From: Gentiana macrophylla
Taxonomy: Eukaryota; Streptophyta; Magnoliopsida; Gentianales; Gentianaceae
Length of the DNA stretch: 64,000 nt
Assembly (NCBI GenBank): GCA_026214975.1
Contig: JAOBSW010000722.1
Coordinates: 21,484 to 85,483, forward strand
Reading direction: 5' to 3'
Part shown: positions 1 through 11,816 of the stretch, one piece after another
Position numbering within the stretch: the stretch's first letter is position 1
Layout: every line of letters begins with the position of its first letter
Made by a program: the position numbers and the translations under genes
The notes under the pieces: generated by a model
Database searches by the model: none
What the model saw: the letters and a program-made list of their open reading frames with translations, nothing else
What the model was told of the DNA's origin: nothing

Positions 1-458
1 TTTGTTGGTAAGATTCCAAACACCAAAAGCTTGTGTCTTAATTCCCAACACTACCCCAAATATGTGATATGATACAGCTATAGTAAAAATTGGAACTTCA
101 ATATTACACAAAATTATTACAAACATTCATTATTTCTTATTTTTGAAGGGTCATATTCATATCTTTTTTTGAAACATGAGTCATATTCATATCTGATTTA
201 CTAAATATCTTTGTTTGTTTTCCAAATGTGCAAAAAAATAAAAAGAAATAATGCATTTTAGGTTCTGGAAAAACATTTCAAAACATTAACCAAAGACTCT
301 CATGTGATTGTATAAGGAAAAAAAAGAAGAGAAGAATACCATATTGTAAATGTAGAAGAAAAAAAGAGAAGAATTAATGTTGAAGCGTATGTAATCCACT
401 AACTACCGTCAGTCGCGCTCTTATCGTCGTCCCCACTCATTCTACGTACCACTCACCG
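1..458. other. AT-rich intergenic sequence, no gene seen
   Basis: AT-rich sequence with short A runs. No long open frame, RNA gene or clear repeat was found. It ends at the abrupt switch to C/A-rich repeat sequence near 459. Confidence 0.6.
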
Positions 459-990
459 TCATCATTATATGCATTCTACCCCACCTGTTAACACTAAACA
501 TGACACTGCCAACATCCACCACAACCGAACCCATCACCCATCACCCGCGCGCAAGCCACCCTCGTTTCCACACACCCAACCATCACCCATTACTTGCCAC
601 CATGCCGTTATCACATGCCATGTCAACCTCACACTCTGCCACCATCGTCACCACCTACCATCATCGCCCTACACCCATCCTACCAGTACATGTCATCATT
701 ATCTACATTGTTACCTCACCTATTAACACTACATATGACACCTGCCAATATCCACCACAACCGAACACATCATCCATCGCCAGCCGCAAGCCACCAACGC
801 CACATGTACACCACCGTACCACACTCCTTTCCACGCATCCCACCATTACCCATCACGTGCCACCACCAGCCCCCATGCCGTCATCACAGACTATGTCATT
901 GTCATCCTCATACTCCGCCACCACCCATTCCTCAATTACCATGTATGTCACGACCTACCTCACCACCACAAACCATCATCATCCATCCCG
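459..990. repeat. Diverged tandem duplication of a CAC/CAT-rich unit
   Basis: A pyrimidine/A-rich block almost without G on the + strand. The motif GTCATCATTAT occurs at 458 and again at 692, and T(G/A)TTAACACTA at about 486 and 721, an offset of about 234 bases. The phrase ATCCACCACAACCGAAC follows in both copies. A third partial start (GTTAACATATG) lies at 990. All three + frames are open here and give His/Pro/Thr-rich peptides. That is expected of CAC-rich repeat DNA and I do not call a protein from it. Confidence 0.75.
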
Positions 991-1000
991 TTAACATATG

Positions 1001-1735
1001 TGTGGAATTAAGATATCCCATTTCAATCATCAAATTATGTTAAACTATAAAATACTTATGCATAACCCTAATGTCATAACCACCTTCTTGAGTTTTACAT
1101 GTGACAGTAAATTCGCTAAATTTGATTAAGTATAAGTAATTAAACATAACAATTATGCATATATAACCGCCTTTGTTGTGAAAATCTATTTAAATACAGA
1201 TGTGCCAAAACCTTCATAAGTTTAAATGCATATCATAGATTTTAGGACCCAGTCTCTTCTTCTAGCTAGTCATAATTTTCTTATAACTAAATGTTGGATT
1301 TCACGGGGGAAAAAAATCATGATCAAATAATAACTGATAACTAAGTTTTTGACTCAATTTATCACTAGCAAACATTTATAATTAACAATTGTTTATTATG
1401 TAATGTTGAAATCTTCATATTTCCAAACATTGCGGATGTTACTATGACTAAATATATATACTAAACAGTTGGTCTGAATATTGAATCAAAATAGGACATT
1501 TAACTTAGTCAACTCACACATTTACACTCAAATATTTCAATTTTTAGTTCCAAAAATATATATATGTATAGTTTTTCATTGTTTTAGACTTTTGCCCAAC
1601 ATTGTTTTGTAATGGAATATCATAAGACAAGGCAAATAACTGTTTCCTAAAATAAAGAAGGAAATTTGAAAAATGTGCTTGAAAAGAAAAAAATTTGAAA
1701 TATATCATCATGTATGTAAATGTTTGAAAGCTATC
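1001..1735. other. AT-rich intergenic sequence, no gene seen
   Basis: No coding potential or structured repeat recognised. It lies between the CAC-rich tandem repeat and a GC-rich island. Confidence 0.55.
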
Positions 1736-1822
1736 ATGCGTCGGCGACGAGCCATACGTAGCGTAGCGGCTTGCGCGCGGCGCGTCTGTGACTGAGGCCC
1801 CGAAGGGCGTAGTTTTCCGATG
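1736..1822. other. Short GC-rich island of unknown origin
   Basis: About 85 bases rich in CG dinucleotides (for example GCGCGCGGCGCG and GTCGGCGACGAG) inside DNA that is otherwise strongly AT-rich. No open frame, tRNA box or known element end was identified. It could be a fragment of a mobile-element leader or an inserted foreign piece. Function is unknown. Confidence 0.4.
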
Positions 1823-1916
1823 TTAACTTTTAGAGCGATATTAATTTTCAGGATATTATTCTTTTCGGCGTATTTTTCAAGTTTCCCAATAAAAAGTGGT
1901 TGTTCCTCAAAAAATA

Positions 1917-2076
1917 CTTCAGCCGTTCACAATTATATGTCGATCCGAAGAAAAAGTAATTGATCAGGTTCATCCAGAAAAATAACTAACCTTCAATTAA
2001 AAGTGATCGAGGTTAAATCTAAAAAATAAAAGTTATTTTTTCAGTAAATGCGACATATTATTAAGAACGGAGGGAG
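1917..2076. mobile_element. Stowaway-like MITE, 160 bp
   Basis: The ends are imperfect terminal inverted repeats: CTTCAGCCGTTCACAATTAT on the left against the reverse complement CTCCCTCCGTTCTTAATAAT on the right, both continuing into ATGTCG. A TA dinucleotide flanks each side (1915-1916 and 2077-2078), the Stowaway target-site signature. There is no coding capacity. The right end carries the common plant form CGGAGGGAG. Confidence 0.75.
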
Positions 2077-2784
2077 TAAAAATAAAGAAGTGGTTGTGTG
2101 CAATGAAATCTTAAGCGTAAAAAGACATTATTCTTGTTGCAGTGAGAAAATGTGCCCATTCCAGACTTGATAGAAAAATATTAGATATTTCATGAGTTTA
2201 CATTCTACTTTATACTGGAGATTATTCTAGACTTGATAAACGAAACTATTGATTTTCTTTCCTCGAAAAACGATGAAAACTGACACCCTAAGCCACGAAT
2301 AAGACTCGAACCCATGCATGTAGGACACGACAAATGTTTACAACACACTTTTAAATCACTGATCACGGTATAGGACATAATGATCGGTACAAGTCACACC
2401 AATACCAATCAAGAACTGTTGGACAGATTGTAGCACATTTACTAGCATCAATTTGTTTTAGTCAATGATAGTGACTTAATCTAGCGTAGTATCAGCCGGA
2501 GAGTCGCGATTTTTCTTTTTTAAAACAATGTTTTGGCGCAGGTTCGATCCCGTGGCCTCACAATTTCACGTCTGTATTAGGATCAAACATTTCTGGTTAT
2601 CTTAAAATCAATTCCATTATCAATAAAGACGCTTATTTTATTTCTTATCATTCGAGAATGTATGCGATCTAATGTCCAGCAAGAACAAAGCAGGTATATG
2701 GTTAAAGGTGGGTTAAGGGAATCTACAACCATTGGTGACCCGGCACTATCCCCCCAAAATAGATAAATAGTGATACTCCAATAG
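2077..2784. other. Intergenic sequence, no gene seen
   Basis: AT-rich. It holds an isolated B-box-like string (GGTTCGATCCC near 2540) with no matching A box upstream, so no tRNA or SINE is called. Confidence 0.5.
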
Positions 2785-3280
2785 CATTACTCTTTCCCCC
2801 ATTTCATCATTCCCCATCTTTTTACACCAAAAACCATTTCACCTTTTTTTTATTTTGGTTTTATTTAATATTGACGTGAAATATGTGTATAAAATATTTA
2901 TTGTGTATCATTAATTTGATTAAATGTTTGTATTTTGGTAGTCCAATTAGATGTTTGTATTTCAGTAATATTAATAAATGTTTGTATTTTAATCACGTTT
3001 TGAATAAAAATTAAATTTAGGACATTTTTTAATTTTAAAATAAATATATTATGAATAAAATATATCATACATTAATTTTTAAATGTGTGTTTTGTTATTT
3101 GATGAAAGAAATATATTTATTTTTATTTGTTTTTAAAAGATATCAATATGGAATATTCTTGGAATATTCTTTTTTGTGTAAAATTTGGTGTAGAATGGTT
3201 GGAGAAGAATGATGTAATTTTCCACCATTTTGGTGCAATGGTGCGAAAAAAATGGTTGAACCGTTGGAGAGGCCCTAAGC
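2785..3280. mobile_element. Possible MITE with diverged terminal inverted repeats
   Basis: The left part (ACTCCAATAGCATTACTC... CTTTTTACACCAAAAACC) and the reverse complement of the right part (CCTCTCCAACGGTTCAACC... CTACACCAAATTTTAC) run roughly parallel over about 90 bases, with an AT-rich centre. Small open frames on both strands at the right end are by-products of the inverted repeat. No clean target duplication was found, so boundaries are approximate. Confidence 0.35.
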
Positions 3281-3390
3281 TCATCCAACCCCCTTTTTTT
3301 TTTTTCTCTTCTATATAGCATGTATGTCCATCCCACCCCACAAAAGTATATATTATAACCAAAAAAATTCTATATATTAGCACACGCTTT

Positions 3391-3597
3391 TACTTCCAGC
3401 ACCACAATCATTTCAAACACGCAAAAAATTACTTTAAACACCACGATTATTTTTCATAAAAATAACGTCAGTGGTACCTGATGTTATAAAAATAGCGTCA
3501 ATGATGACACTAACGTTATAGTTATTGTACTGGTGAGTAACGTCAGATCCACTGAATTGACACTCGCTTTAATGTTTGTCGTGTGGTGCGGGAAGTA
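3391..3597. mobile_element. Small terminal-inverted-repeat element (MITE)
   Basis: TTACTTCCAGCACCACAATC at the left matches the reverse complement of the right end, TTACTTCCCGCACCACACGA, with few mismatches. The inside contains repeated ATAAAAATA(A/G)CGTCA segments. It is about 207 bp with no coding capacity. The superfamily was not assigned because no clear target duplication could be fixed. Confidence 0.5.
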
Positions 3598-3599
3598 AA

Positions 3600-4860
3600 A
3601 AAAGAAAAAGAATACATCATAAATTATAAATAAATTTTAGTCCATTTTAGAATTATGCCGTAAAAATAACACTGGAAAAAAAAAATCAGCCCACCCGACC
3701 AAAAATTACTAGCTCCATCCTTGATACCAATTGAATAAAAGTGTGTTGTGAACTTGTGGTTAATTGTTGTTGCTCTTGGTATCCGGGACTAACTGGTCAA
3801 ATTAACTCGAAGTTGATCTCGATGTCTTCTGATTGTCTGATTCTTTTCAGGGTAATAAGTCTCTCTCGGAATTCTTTAACATAATCAAATTACGGTGATA
3901 CCGTGGAAGATACAACCACGATGGAGGGAGTAATTTGGAAATGGAACCCTCCGGAAGTGTTTTTAGGAGGCAGTTGAGTTGTTAGGCTTTCTACGTACCT
4001 TTGGAATACGAAGCCACCGTTGTTTTTCGTTTTGTGTTTTCAGTATTGGATAGTGTATAATATCCTTTAGGAAGATAATAACCGAGGATTTGTATAGGCG
4101 GTAGTCAATGATCGAGTTATGTATTTGATCAAGTCGTTTCCGAGCCTAAGGGCCTCGTGCAAGGGGTCGAAGTGCCCTTTGATGTTCCATGTCTCAAGCT
4201 ACAACCTCGAGGGGTATATAGAGGTTACTAACAAGTGTGCCAAAGGTTCTACCAGCCTCGGGTGGACTATCTTAAAAGGTCGTTGGGCCCTTAATGAACC
4301 CTCAGACAAGGGGAAGAAGGACTCCAAATTATACTCTTTTTCATGACATGACCTCAAACAGGCTTATTCTTAAGCCTAATTATACTCTTTTTCATGTCCA
4401 AATAGCTTTAGGCTCTAAAGCCCACTAAAATATTTGTAAAGACTAATTATTGAAAACAGGCCAATTAGCATTGAGTAATCCGAATAAACTTTCACCAAAA
4501 CTATATTCATAACTCACACAACTCATTTAAAATAGGCTGTTTAGTTTATGCTAAGAGTGGTGGCTAATGTGCTTATGAAGACATACTCTCTCTCGAGCAT
4601 GTCCGGTGGGCTCGTTACTATTGATGAATTGTCTCGAGTATTGCCATATTTGGATTCGGTGATTAATGAAAAACCAAAAAATATGTATAGATTCCAACAT
4701 GAATCGTTTGTTTCTCAGACTCGCATTTGGATAGAGTGTTAATAATTTTCACAGAATTCATGATAAAGCAAAATCATTTGTATAAATGTAGTAATACACA
4801 AACATATTTTTTACATTTGATAATACTTAGTTGTGTATATATAAAACTTTATTGTGTCTC
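3600..4860. other. Intergenic sequence, possible old LTR remnant
   Basis: A Copia-boundary-like string (TTGATACCAATTG, near 3720) resembles the reverse complement of a Met-tRNA primer site next to an LTR end, but no partner was found. A 19-bp direct repeat (AATTATACTCTTTTTCATG) occurs at 4327 and 4378. The 75-codon frame at 4119-4346 matches no protein I know. Confidence 0.35.
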
Positions 4861-4862
4861 CG

Positions 4863-4864
<2 letters not shown>

Positions 4865-4906
<42 letters not shown>
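4865..4906. repeat. (TA)n microsatellite followed by a poly-T run
   Basis: An uninterrupted AT dinucleotide run of about 42 bases followed by T residues. A likely polymorphic marker and a region prone to assembly-length error. Confidence 0.95.
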
Positions 4907-4914
<8 letters not shown>

Positions 4915-5160
4915 TTTATTATTTACAATTTCAACTAGAACTCGAGTACGATAGACGTTAATGGAGCTCAAGTATGATCAAACTTAATAGACCATTAGCG
5001 AATTCGATCAAAAGAAATTGTTTGCAAAATAAGTGCAAGAAAAGAGGTTGCTTTGCTAGATAAGAAAAGAGGTTGGCTTTACTCACGATCATTATTATTT
5101 TTCATCTAGATGAAACAAGTTTATCATATAAATTAATTAATCAATTCTTTCTATCTAAAT

Positions 5161-5410
5161 TTTTTTTTTTTTTTAAGGTAAAGATACTAGAATTTTATTA
5201 ATCGTAATCGGCGAAACAAGCACGAATTACGTGAGATGGTGGAGATGAGCCCCAATCTTTATAACCAACAAGATTTAGGCATTCTCTAGCTAGTAAACGA
5301 GCTGGTATTACCTTGTCTTTGACAAAAGAAAAGGATAAAGAAATAAAAGCGACCACATGAGCTTTGTGCAATCTTGATAATCTTACGAAAGGCGACAAGT
5401 CCTCAGACAG
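5161..5410 (-). mobile_element. 3' end of a LINE-type retrotransposon (fragment)
   Basis: Read on the minus strand, the end of a coding frame (5398 to 5198) is followed by a short tail containing AATAAAATTCTAG and then a 14-base poly(A), seen as T5161-5174 on the + strand. The frame's last residues (LLAREC... DWGSSPPSHVIRACFADYD) resemble the C-terminal RNase H end of plant LINE ORF2 proteins, as I recall the family. Only the 3' portion is present, the usual result of 5'-truncated insertion. No target duplication was confirmed. Confidence 0.45.
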
Positions 5411-6199
5411 GTTTGATCACAATTGAAAAAACCTATTTTTATTGCCTCAATATCTTATGCAATTCAAAATATATTTTAACAAAATAAATGCCTAAATAAA
5501 TCCCTTCAAAAAAAAAAAATGCCTAAATAAAAATAAATGGGAAATATGGGCCATGTTTATGTGTTTGCTCGGATCAATCGGCCCATTTTAATGGTTAAGA
5601 ATTCAGTAAGTGTATTGTCATTTTTATTGGGCCAAGACTCTGCAACATCCTACAAAAGATAGCTCAAGAATATGTATATGAATAATAAACTTGGCGTAAA
5701 TGGCTTAGAAAACATTTGAGTTTATTTAGCGTCCCTAATTATTTTCTAAGCGTATATTTAGATTTTGATTTTATGAATTATTATGATATCGAAAGTAATT
5801 AAGAGGTGACAATAAAAACCCTAATTTTTATCAAAAGAGAATTGATTTCAGGAATAACATCGAGCTGAAGCAACTTCGATTCATTGATTTCCATCAACAG
5901 ATTAAGCGTCGCGTATTCCATGCCCAAGTACAATCTTGTAAAACATGTAATAAGGTTTCTGCATAATGTGAACAAACTAAACAACGAGCTACAAACATAA
6001 TGCCACGATGAAAGAGGAAAGCTAATGTAGGCAGAGGCGTTTCGTCTCACACACCATTAAGATTAATTTCATGTTGAAGTACCATCTCTTTGAGAAGATT
6101 AAGCTGCACATTACACAATTCATTTTAGCTCATCGTTTCGAGTGGTGAAAATACAAGATTAACAGTATGTAAGAGGACGGTCTAACCTAAAAACCCGGG
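5411..6199. other. Intergenic sequence, no gene seen
   Basis: AT-rich. Short open frames on the minus strand (for example 6050-5799) have no recognisable domain. Confidence 0.5.
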
Positions 6200-6470
6200 C
6201 TATGAGATAACAAACACCCTTTGCGCTTACCTGAATGCACATGAGCAAAGCGTGAGCTTTGACTATGATATAACAAACCCTCTCACGCTTACCCGACTGA
6301 ACATCCCCAATGAACATGGGCAAAGTGTGAACTTGACTATGAGATAACAAATTAAAACCCCCCGTGCTTATACATAAATGAACATGGTTAAAACATGATC
6401 TTGACTATAAGGTGCGTAATTGAACCCTCCTACGCCTACCGAATTAACATCATGAATGAACTCATTACCT
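6200..6470. repeat. Degenerate tandem repeat, four units of 63-74 bp
   Basis: Units start with CTATGAGATAACAAA or close variants at 6200, 6263, 6337 and 6405. Each continues through a C-rich core with (G/A)CGCTTAC, then TGAACATG-like and AA(A)G(C/T)GTGA strings, and ends in TTGA. The last unit is the most diverged. No coding function is apparent. Confidence 0.8.
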
Positions 6471-9400
6471 TGTGCTCAAAAGATCATGATTGATTATCAT
6501 ATTTTTCAAAAGTTTAATTTCTTACTTCAGTACCGCTATGTCCAAAAAGTAACTATTATTTTGAAAAAATGATGCACAATGAGGTTGAAACGATTATGAT
6601 TTAAAAAAAATGAAAAAATAATATCGGTCCATTACGATCATTACAAAGTCCTGCAAATAATATCCTCGAATTAATTGGTCATAGTCTTTATTCAACAATG
6701 AACTCCCAACAATTCAAAATAACTTAGACTTATCATTCTTAAAACTAGTATTTTACAATTTGAATTGGTCAGACAAACCAATGGAACATATGAAATGCTC
6801 CCGGGAAAAAATGCTTTATCCAAGTTGCATCTTCAACCCTACGATATAAATATAACAATGTTTCCATCGATAGGGAACAAAGAAGCTATGTTATAATTAA
6901 TACTTAATACTGCTTATTAAAACGATTGTGTGACGATTATCGATGATATATATTTAAATTATTAATTAAGTTGTAAGATTTATTGATCGTAGCGTAAGCG
7001 TGTTATAATCAAAAAGTGTAAAAATATGTTGTTTTGTGGCATGGTTGTCATAGGTGGACACAAATATAGCATCATGGGCCCATGGACTCCGAAGAAAAAA
7101 CAGCATACACATTACAATATAAAATGTTTCTTGCCACCGCTAAATAAAATATACTTTAACCGTTGTGATTTTTTTTCTTGATTCAGTCATCTGGTGGCGT
7201 ATAATAACATCACCTGATACCTACGATAAGAATATAGTAGTATTTTCACACAACACATTGTTTTGAGCAAAAAGTAGTCAGAGAATAATAGTAACACAAA
7301 AAGCGTTTTCTAGACTTGATATATTCCTGTCAGAACGACCAAAGATGAAGATGTATATTTGACACATTCTGATTAAATTTTGGACTATAAAACATTCAAC
7401 ATTCTGTCTAAATTGTTTTTATATGAGGCGCGAAAAAAGAAAGAGTTAACGTTACAAATAAAACGTAGTGTCCTGAGATATTTTGTTCTCTCAAAAAAGA
7501 TATTTTTGCCTAGATAATCGGTGTGTGCATAACGTGTAGAACAAGAGGCAGAACTAGAGTAAATAAGATCATAATTTTATTTTAAATATTTAAATATTGT
7601 TTTAGAATATTTTAGAGTTTTAATGTTTAATAGGGAAAACCATTCTCTCAAAATACTGTGAAACGGTCAACAAGAATCGTATATGTATTAAGTGGAACTG
7701 GCAAACAAATCACACTAATCCCGCCAAAATAAAAAGAGTTCAATGCAAATATATTATTAAAACAAAAAACAGATTAAAGCTAATTTAATTATATACTTCC
7801 TCAAGTTTGTAGAATATTTTAATTAAGATCGTGTGATAAATACAAATATAACTAAAGAATCATAACGGTATATGAAATAAATAAATAAATAAAAACAAGA
7901 ATCTACAGAGAACTTGGTGCAAAGCATTAGAGAAATTTTGGAAATACTAACGATTTTAAAAGATACACATGTTTTTTTTTATTTATAGAAAAATCAACCA
8001 ATTATATTAAATAAGCGGCAATTACATCATATCATGTGGGGAATGAACACCCCAATAAATAGCACCCACCGTCGCAACTCCATGTCGTGTTTTATTATTG
8101 TGAATATTCTGTCATTATTGCATTATAACTTTGGGAGTTCTGAATTAAAATTTTAATACACTATTCTTAATTATGATTTAGGAAAGTATTTATCAATGGT
8201 CAATATCGGTATTTTCTTTCGCACATTAATTAGTATTGCGAACGATAACGATATTGTAAGTAACTTGAAAACAAATTTATTGGGTTCCCTTGTTTTTGTA
8301 TGACCAGTTCTAATTGGAAAAAAGAAATAGGATATTTCCTCCACGTATATAATGTTACTGGCACAACAATTTTAAAGAAACCGATTTTATAATCTAATCT
8401 ATTAATGGAACCACGTTAGATAATATTATTGCTACAATAAAATAGACATTACATAAAAACTTAACATATTTTTCTATTTTATTGATTATGATAATTTATT
8501 GTTGAGCGAGGGTTTAATCCTAATAAATAATGTAAAATGTGATGTGTTCATTTTATTGTGAACATAATTTTTTCATATATCAATTGGACACATCATTAAA
8601 TAGATGCAACATCATCATAGATACTTTTGCCACCAGGCCCAGCCCTGCCATAAGCCAAATTAGGTTTGTGGCCTCGGACCCCTAGAAAAGGGAATTTTTG
8701 AGTGGTGTGTCATAAAATGCATGTCGCGGATATATTTATTTTGTCTTTAAAACACCCGTGTTTTCTGATTGTTTGCATTTTTTTTGACTATTTACACTTA
8801 AAAACACCCATGTTTTAAAAGCAAAAATAAGTGATATCCATGTGCCATGGACACACCATCCAAAAATTTCCTAGAAAAAGAGTGTTACTTTAGGTCCCGA
8901 AATTTATCTATCCCCTTACAATTTAAACAATTAGCGATTTCTAAGAAGATAAAGAAGAAAAAAAATTCAATTATTCAACTACGATTAAGCTAAATTGTTC
9001 AAAAAACAGTACAAGCGAGACGTTTCCTTACTACATATCATGAAGAATATTATTGATAAAATAGATTATTCTACTGCGATTTGGGATTTCGCTTCTACAT
9101 GCATGTGATAGAAAAACAACATGAAAAATATTTTGCAATTATTTTATATGGTTATGACTATGATTTCAGAATATAATATTATTTTTACTATCTTTATGAT
9201 TGTTTTTCCATTTAAAAGAGATGAATGACTCTGTCAAACATGTCTCGTACCTAAATTTCATAGGGCCGACCCTAAGTTATGATATTCATTGTATCAGATT
9301 GATTCTACGAGTACCACTACTTATTTGGATAACATTTGCTTTGTATTTAATTGAAGGCCAAATTTGAAGTTTTGAAAAAATCCAAAACGGAAGACATATA

Positions 9401-10185
9401 TAGGCTTGACTGTTTCACATTGAAATAGGAGCTTAGACCAAATTGGTCACCCCTTTCACGCATATTCTTTATGCATTTTTTTGGCTTTTGGGAGAGAATA
9501 TATAAAATAATATCATGTTATTTTCATTGTATTGGCTGCTGTTGTCATTCACAATAACCAACAAAAATTCACAGATTCACAGCAAGTACTTTGCTAATAA
9601 GTACAAATTTTAAACGTTTAAACAAATGCCCTTCTTGATCCTTTCATATAATCTACACTTAATTTTGTGTTAAATATTGTGATTTTGTATTCCTTTTAAT
9701 TTAAAATTTTAAATTCACATTCGGTTTAATCAATAATATTGCCTTCGTCCCGAAATGTTTAGCATTATATGCACATAGATTGAGAGAATTGATAAACGAT
9801 TCAAATTTTCAAGACATAAATCCCATTTTATGTTTACACTACGTATATTTAATTGAATTAGATGAGTAAAGTATGAGTAACAATGGAAAAATTCCATTAA
9901 ATAATGTACTGGTATGCAAGAATGACTTGTTTTATTGGACAAAACCAAAAAAACTAAAATGTCTCGTATTATGGGACAAAAATAGTAACATATGATTTGC
10001 CTTAAGTACAATGGTTGTATCTTATATTATCTTTAAATATATATATATAAGATATAACTATTGTATTGATAGATGATTGTGAATTCGCTCATACCGTAGC
10101 TGTCATGTGAAAGAGTGTCTTGCATCATGAACTATAAAACGGTTTTGTTTTTAGTATATTTATTATTAATTGTGAAAAGATCGTC
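6471..10185. other. Long AT-rich intergenic stretch, no gene seen
   Basis: No recognisable gene on either strand. Frames are short and AT-rich (for example 10011-9730 minus, no known domain). Strings near 8636 (CAGGCCCAGCCCTG) and 9263 (AGGGCCGACCCT) look like hAT-type ends but could not be paired with target duplications. Confidence 0.5.
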
Positions 10186-10325
10186 AAAAGAAAAAATGTG
10201 TGCTCGATCGGATCCTACCCAGTGAGCGAATATAACGTATGTTTGTATGTCATGTGATTAAAAGAGAAAATGTATGTCTGCTCGGATCCTACTCAGTGAG
10301 TGAATGTAATGTATGGTTGTACCCA
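10186..10325. repeat. Two-copy tandem repeat, period about 74 bp
   Basis: AAAAGAAAAAATGTGTG... CGGATCCTACCCAGTGAG is repeated from 10260 as AAAAGAGAAAATGTATG... CGGATCCTACTCAGTGAG, and both copies continue into a GTATG(T/G)TTGTA-like end. No open frame crosses it in a meaningful way. Confidence 0.75.
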
Positions 10326-11280
10326 TTCACACAAGGCTTCACTCTCTTGAGAAATAGAATCCGTAATGCCAGATAGAATGATAATGAATAAACATGTTAA
10401 AATCCTTTTGTGTTCTATATAAAACCATTTACTTATATCGGTTATATGAAGGGACGGAGGCAACCGTAGGGCTAAGGCTAGGGTGTGGTTTAAGCTCAAC
10501 CGGCGAAAATAATTGTACACAAAAAAATGTTTATATAATGCAACTTAATTCATTAAAATATTTTATTTGAGCTCATCCGATTATCAAAATATAATTTAGC
10601 TACTAACTCATCTAAATTTCAATTCATGACTCTCTCATTGGTTATATGTCCATTATAACCCCGGATGTACCATGAAATTTATTCGTACATTATATTTAAT
10701 GTGTTGCGTATATATATATACATTTTATTTTATCCAGTAACATAAAATGGTATGGCATTATATTTCATACGTCATCCAAAAATTATTTAGTGAATCATGA
10801 AACCATCAATGATATAATATATGGTCATATCTCATGATACCTTGGGAAACAAGTAAACATCATTAATTTCTTCATGCATACTGGGACATTTTTTCCAAAG
10901 TTTATATTAAATATTTGACAATTACATTTTGATTTAGTATTTAAGGCCATTTTAATTTAATTTCACTATTGGAAAAAAGAAAAATCGCTACAATAGTAAA
11001 GCAATAAAGCCACTGCACGTGTAATCCGACGACTGTCTCTGAACGGTAACAGCGAAAATTCCTAAATAAATAATCCCAATCCAACGGCCAGAAATCTCCT
11101 CTTTTCTGTGAACCATTGATCACAATACCAACCACGAAGAATAATGCCATCTATACTTTTAGATCTATGTCTCAAACGGTCTACTGTTAATCTATAATTA
11201 TTTATTGTTAACTAAATTATTTCCAAATCGCAAAGAGTGCTGACAACCTTGATATGCAAGATTATCCACTTTATATAATA
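10326..11280. other. Intergenic sequence, no gene seen
   Basis: AT-rich, with short minus-strand frames and no recognisable domain. It ends at the target sequence used by the SINE pair at 11303. Confidence 0.5.
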
Positions 11281-11302
11281 TTTATTATAATTCATAAAAG
11301 AT

Positions 11303-11550
11303 TATCACCTGGATATGGCGCAGTGGTAAATTTGGTAGCGGCGTGGGTGTGTAGTGCGATCTGATTATATGTTCTATGGAAGTCGGCGGTTCGATTAAAG
11401 TAATGGGGTTGATTTCCGATTGATAACACATTTCGGTCTGATGGTGAAAAGCGCAACCATGTTGGGCTGCTCTTAGTTTCACGATTAACCTCTCCTCACT
11501 TTCCAGGATCGGGGTGAGGGACCCTTAATAGTAGGGTTATAATTTTTTTT
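11303..11550 (+). mobile_element. tRNA-derived SINE, copy 1
   Basis: An RNA polymerase III A box (TGGCGCAGTGGTAAATTTGG, from about 11316) is followed about 70 bases later by a B box (GGTTCGATTAA, about 11388), then a tRNA-unrelated body and a T-rich tail. It is flanked by a long direct repeat containing ATTATAATTCATAAAAGAT at 11284-11302 and 11554-11572. This is the expected structure of a plant SINE: non-autonomous, mobilised by LINE machinery. The B box is imperfect, so internal promoter activity is doubtful. Confidence 0.85.
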
Positions 11551-11572
11551 TTTATTATAATTCATAAAAGAT

Positions 11573-11800
11573 GTACTATGAGGGCGTGGCGCAGTGATAA
11601 ATGGTTTGGATGTTATAGTGACAGCGGACCGGAATTTTGGAGGTTGGAGGTTCGATTCCCCTATGCGATGACTTCTTTCCAGTATTATGGTATAATGGCA
11701 GCCATTGACTCTGAGCCACTAGGTTGCCGGATTAACATCTCCACTCATTTCATGGGATAGGGGAGTGGAGACCGTTTCGGTTAGGGTTTAACCGTTTTTT
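11573..11800 (+). mobile_element. tRNA-derived SINE, copy 2, next to copy 1
   Basis: A box TGGCGCAGTGATAAATGG (about 11587) and an intact B box GGTTCGATTCC (11649-11659), with a T-rich end. The tail resembles copy 1 (GGATTAACATCTCCACTCAT... TTAGGGTTT against CGATTAACCTCTCCTCACTT... TAGGGTTAT), so both belong to one family but different lineages. The flanking duplication ATAATTCATAAAAGAT lies at 11557-11572 and 11801-11816. Its left copy is the right duplication of SINE copy 1. An open frame at 11578-11760 is incidental. Confidence 0.85.
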
Positions 11801-11816
11801 ATAATTCATAAAAGAT

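Noticed and set aside
469..1043. Overlapping 85-164 codon open frames on the + strand
   Set aside because: All three frames are open because the DNA is CAC-rich and nearly free of stop triplets. The peptides are low-complexity and the block is a tandem repeat.
2530..2560. B-box-like GGTTCGATCCC suggesting a tRNA or SINE
   Set aside because: No A box at the right distance and no cloverleaf arms.
3705..3780. Copia LTR/primer boundary on the minus strand (TTGATACCAATTG)
   Set aside because: Only a partial match to the Met-tRNA primer site, and no paired LTR or coding remnant nearby.
8636..9275. Possible hAT element with GCCCAGCCCTG / AGGGCCGACCCT ends
   Set aside because: The ends are only loosely complementary and no 8-bp target duplication could be matched.
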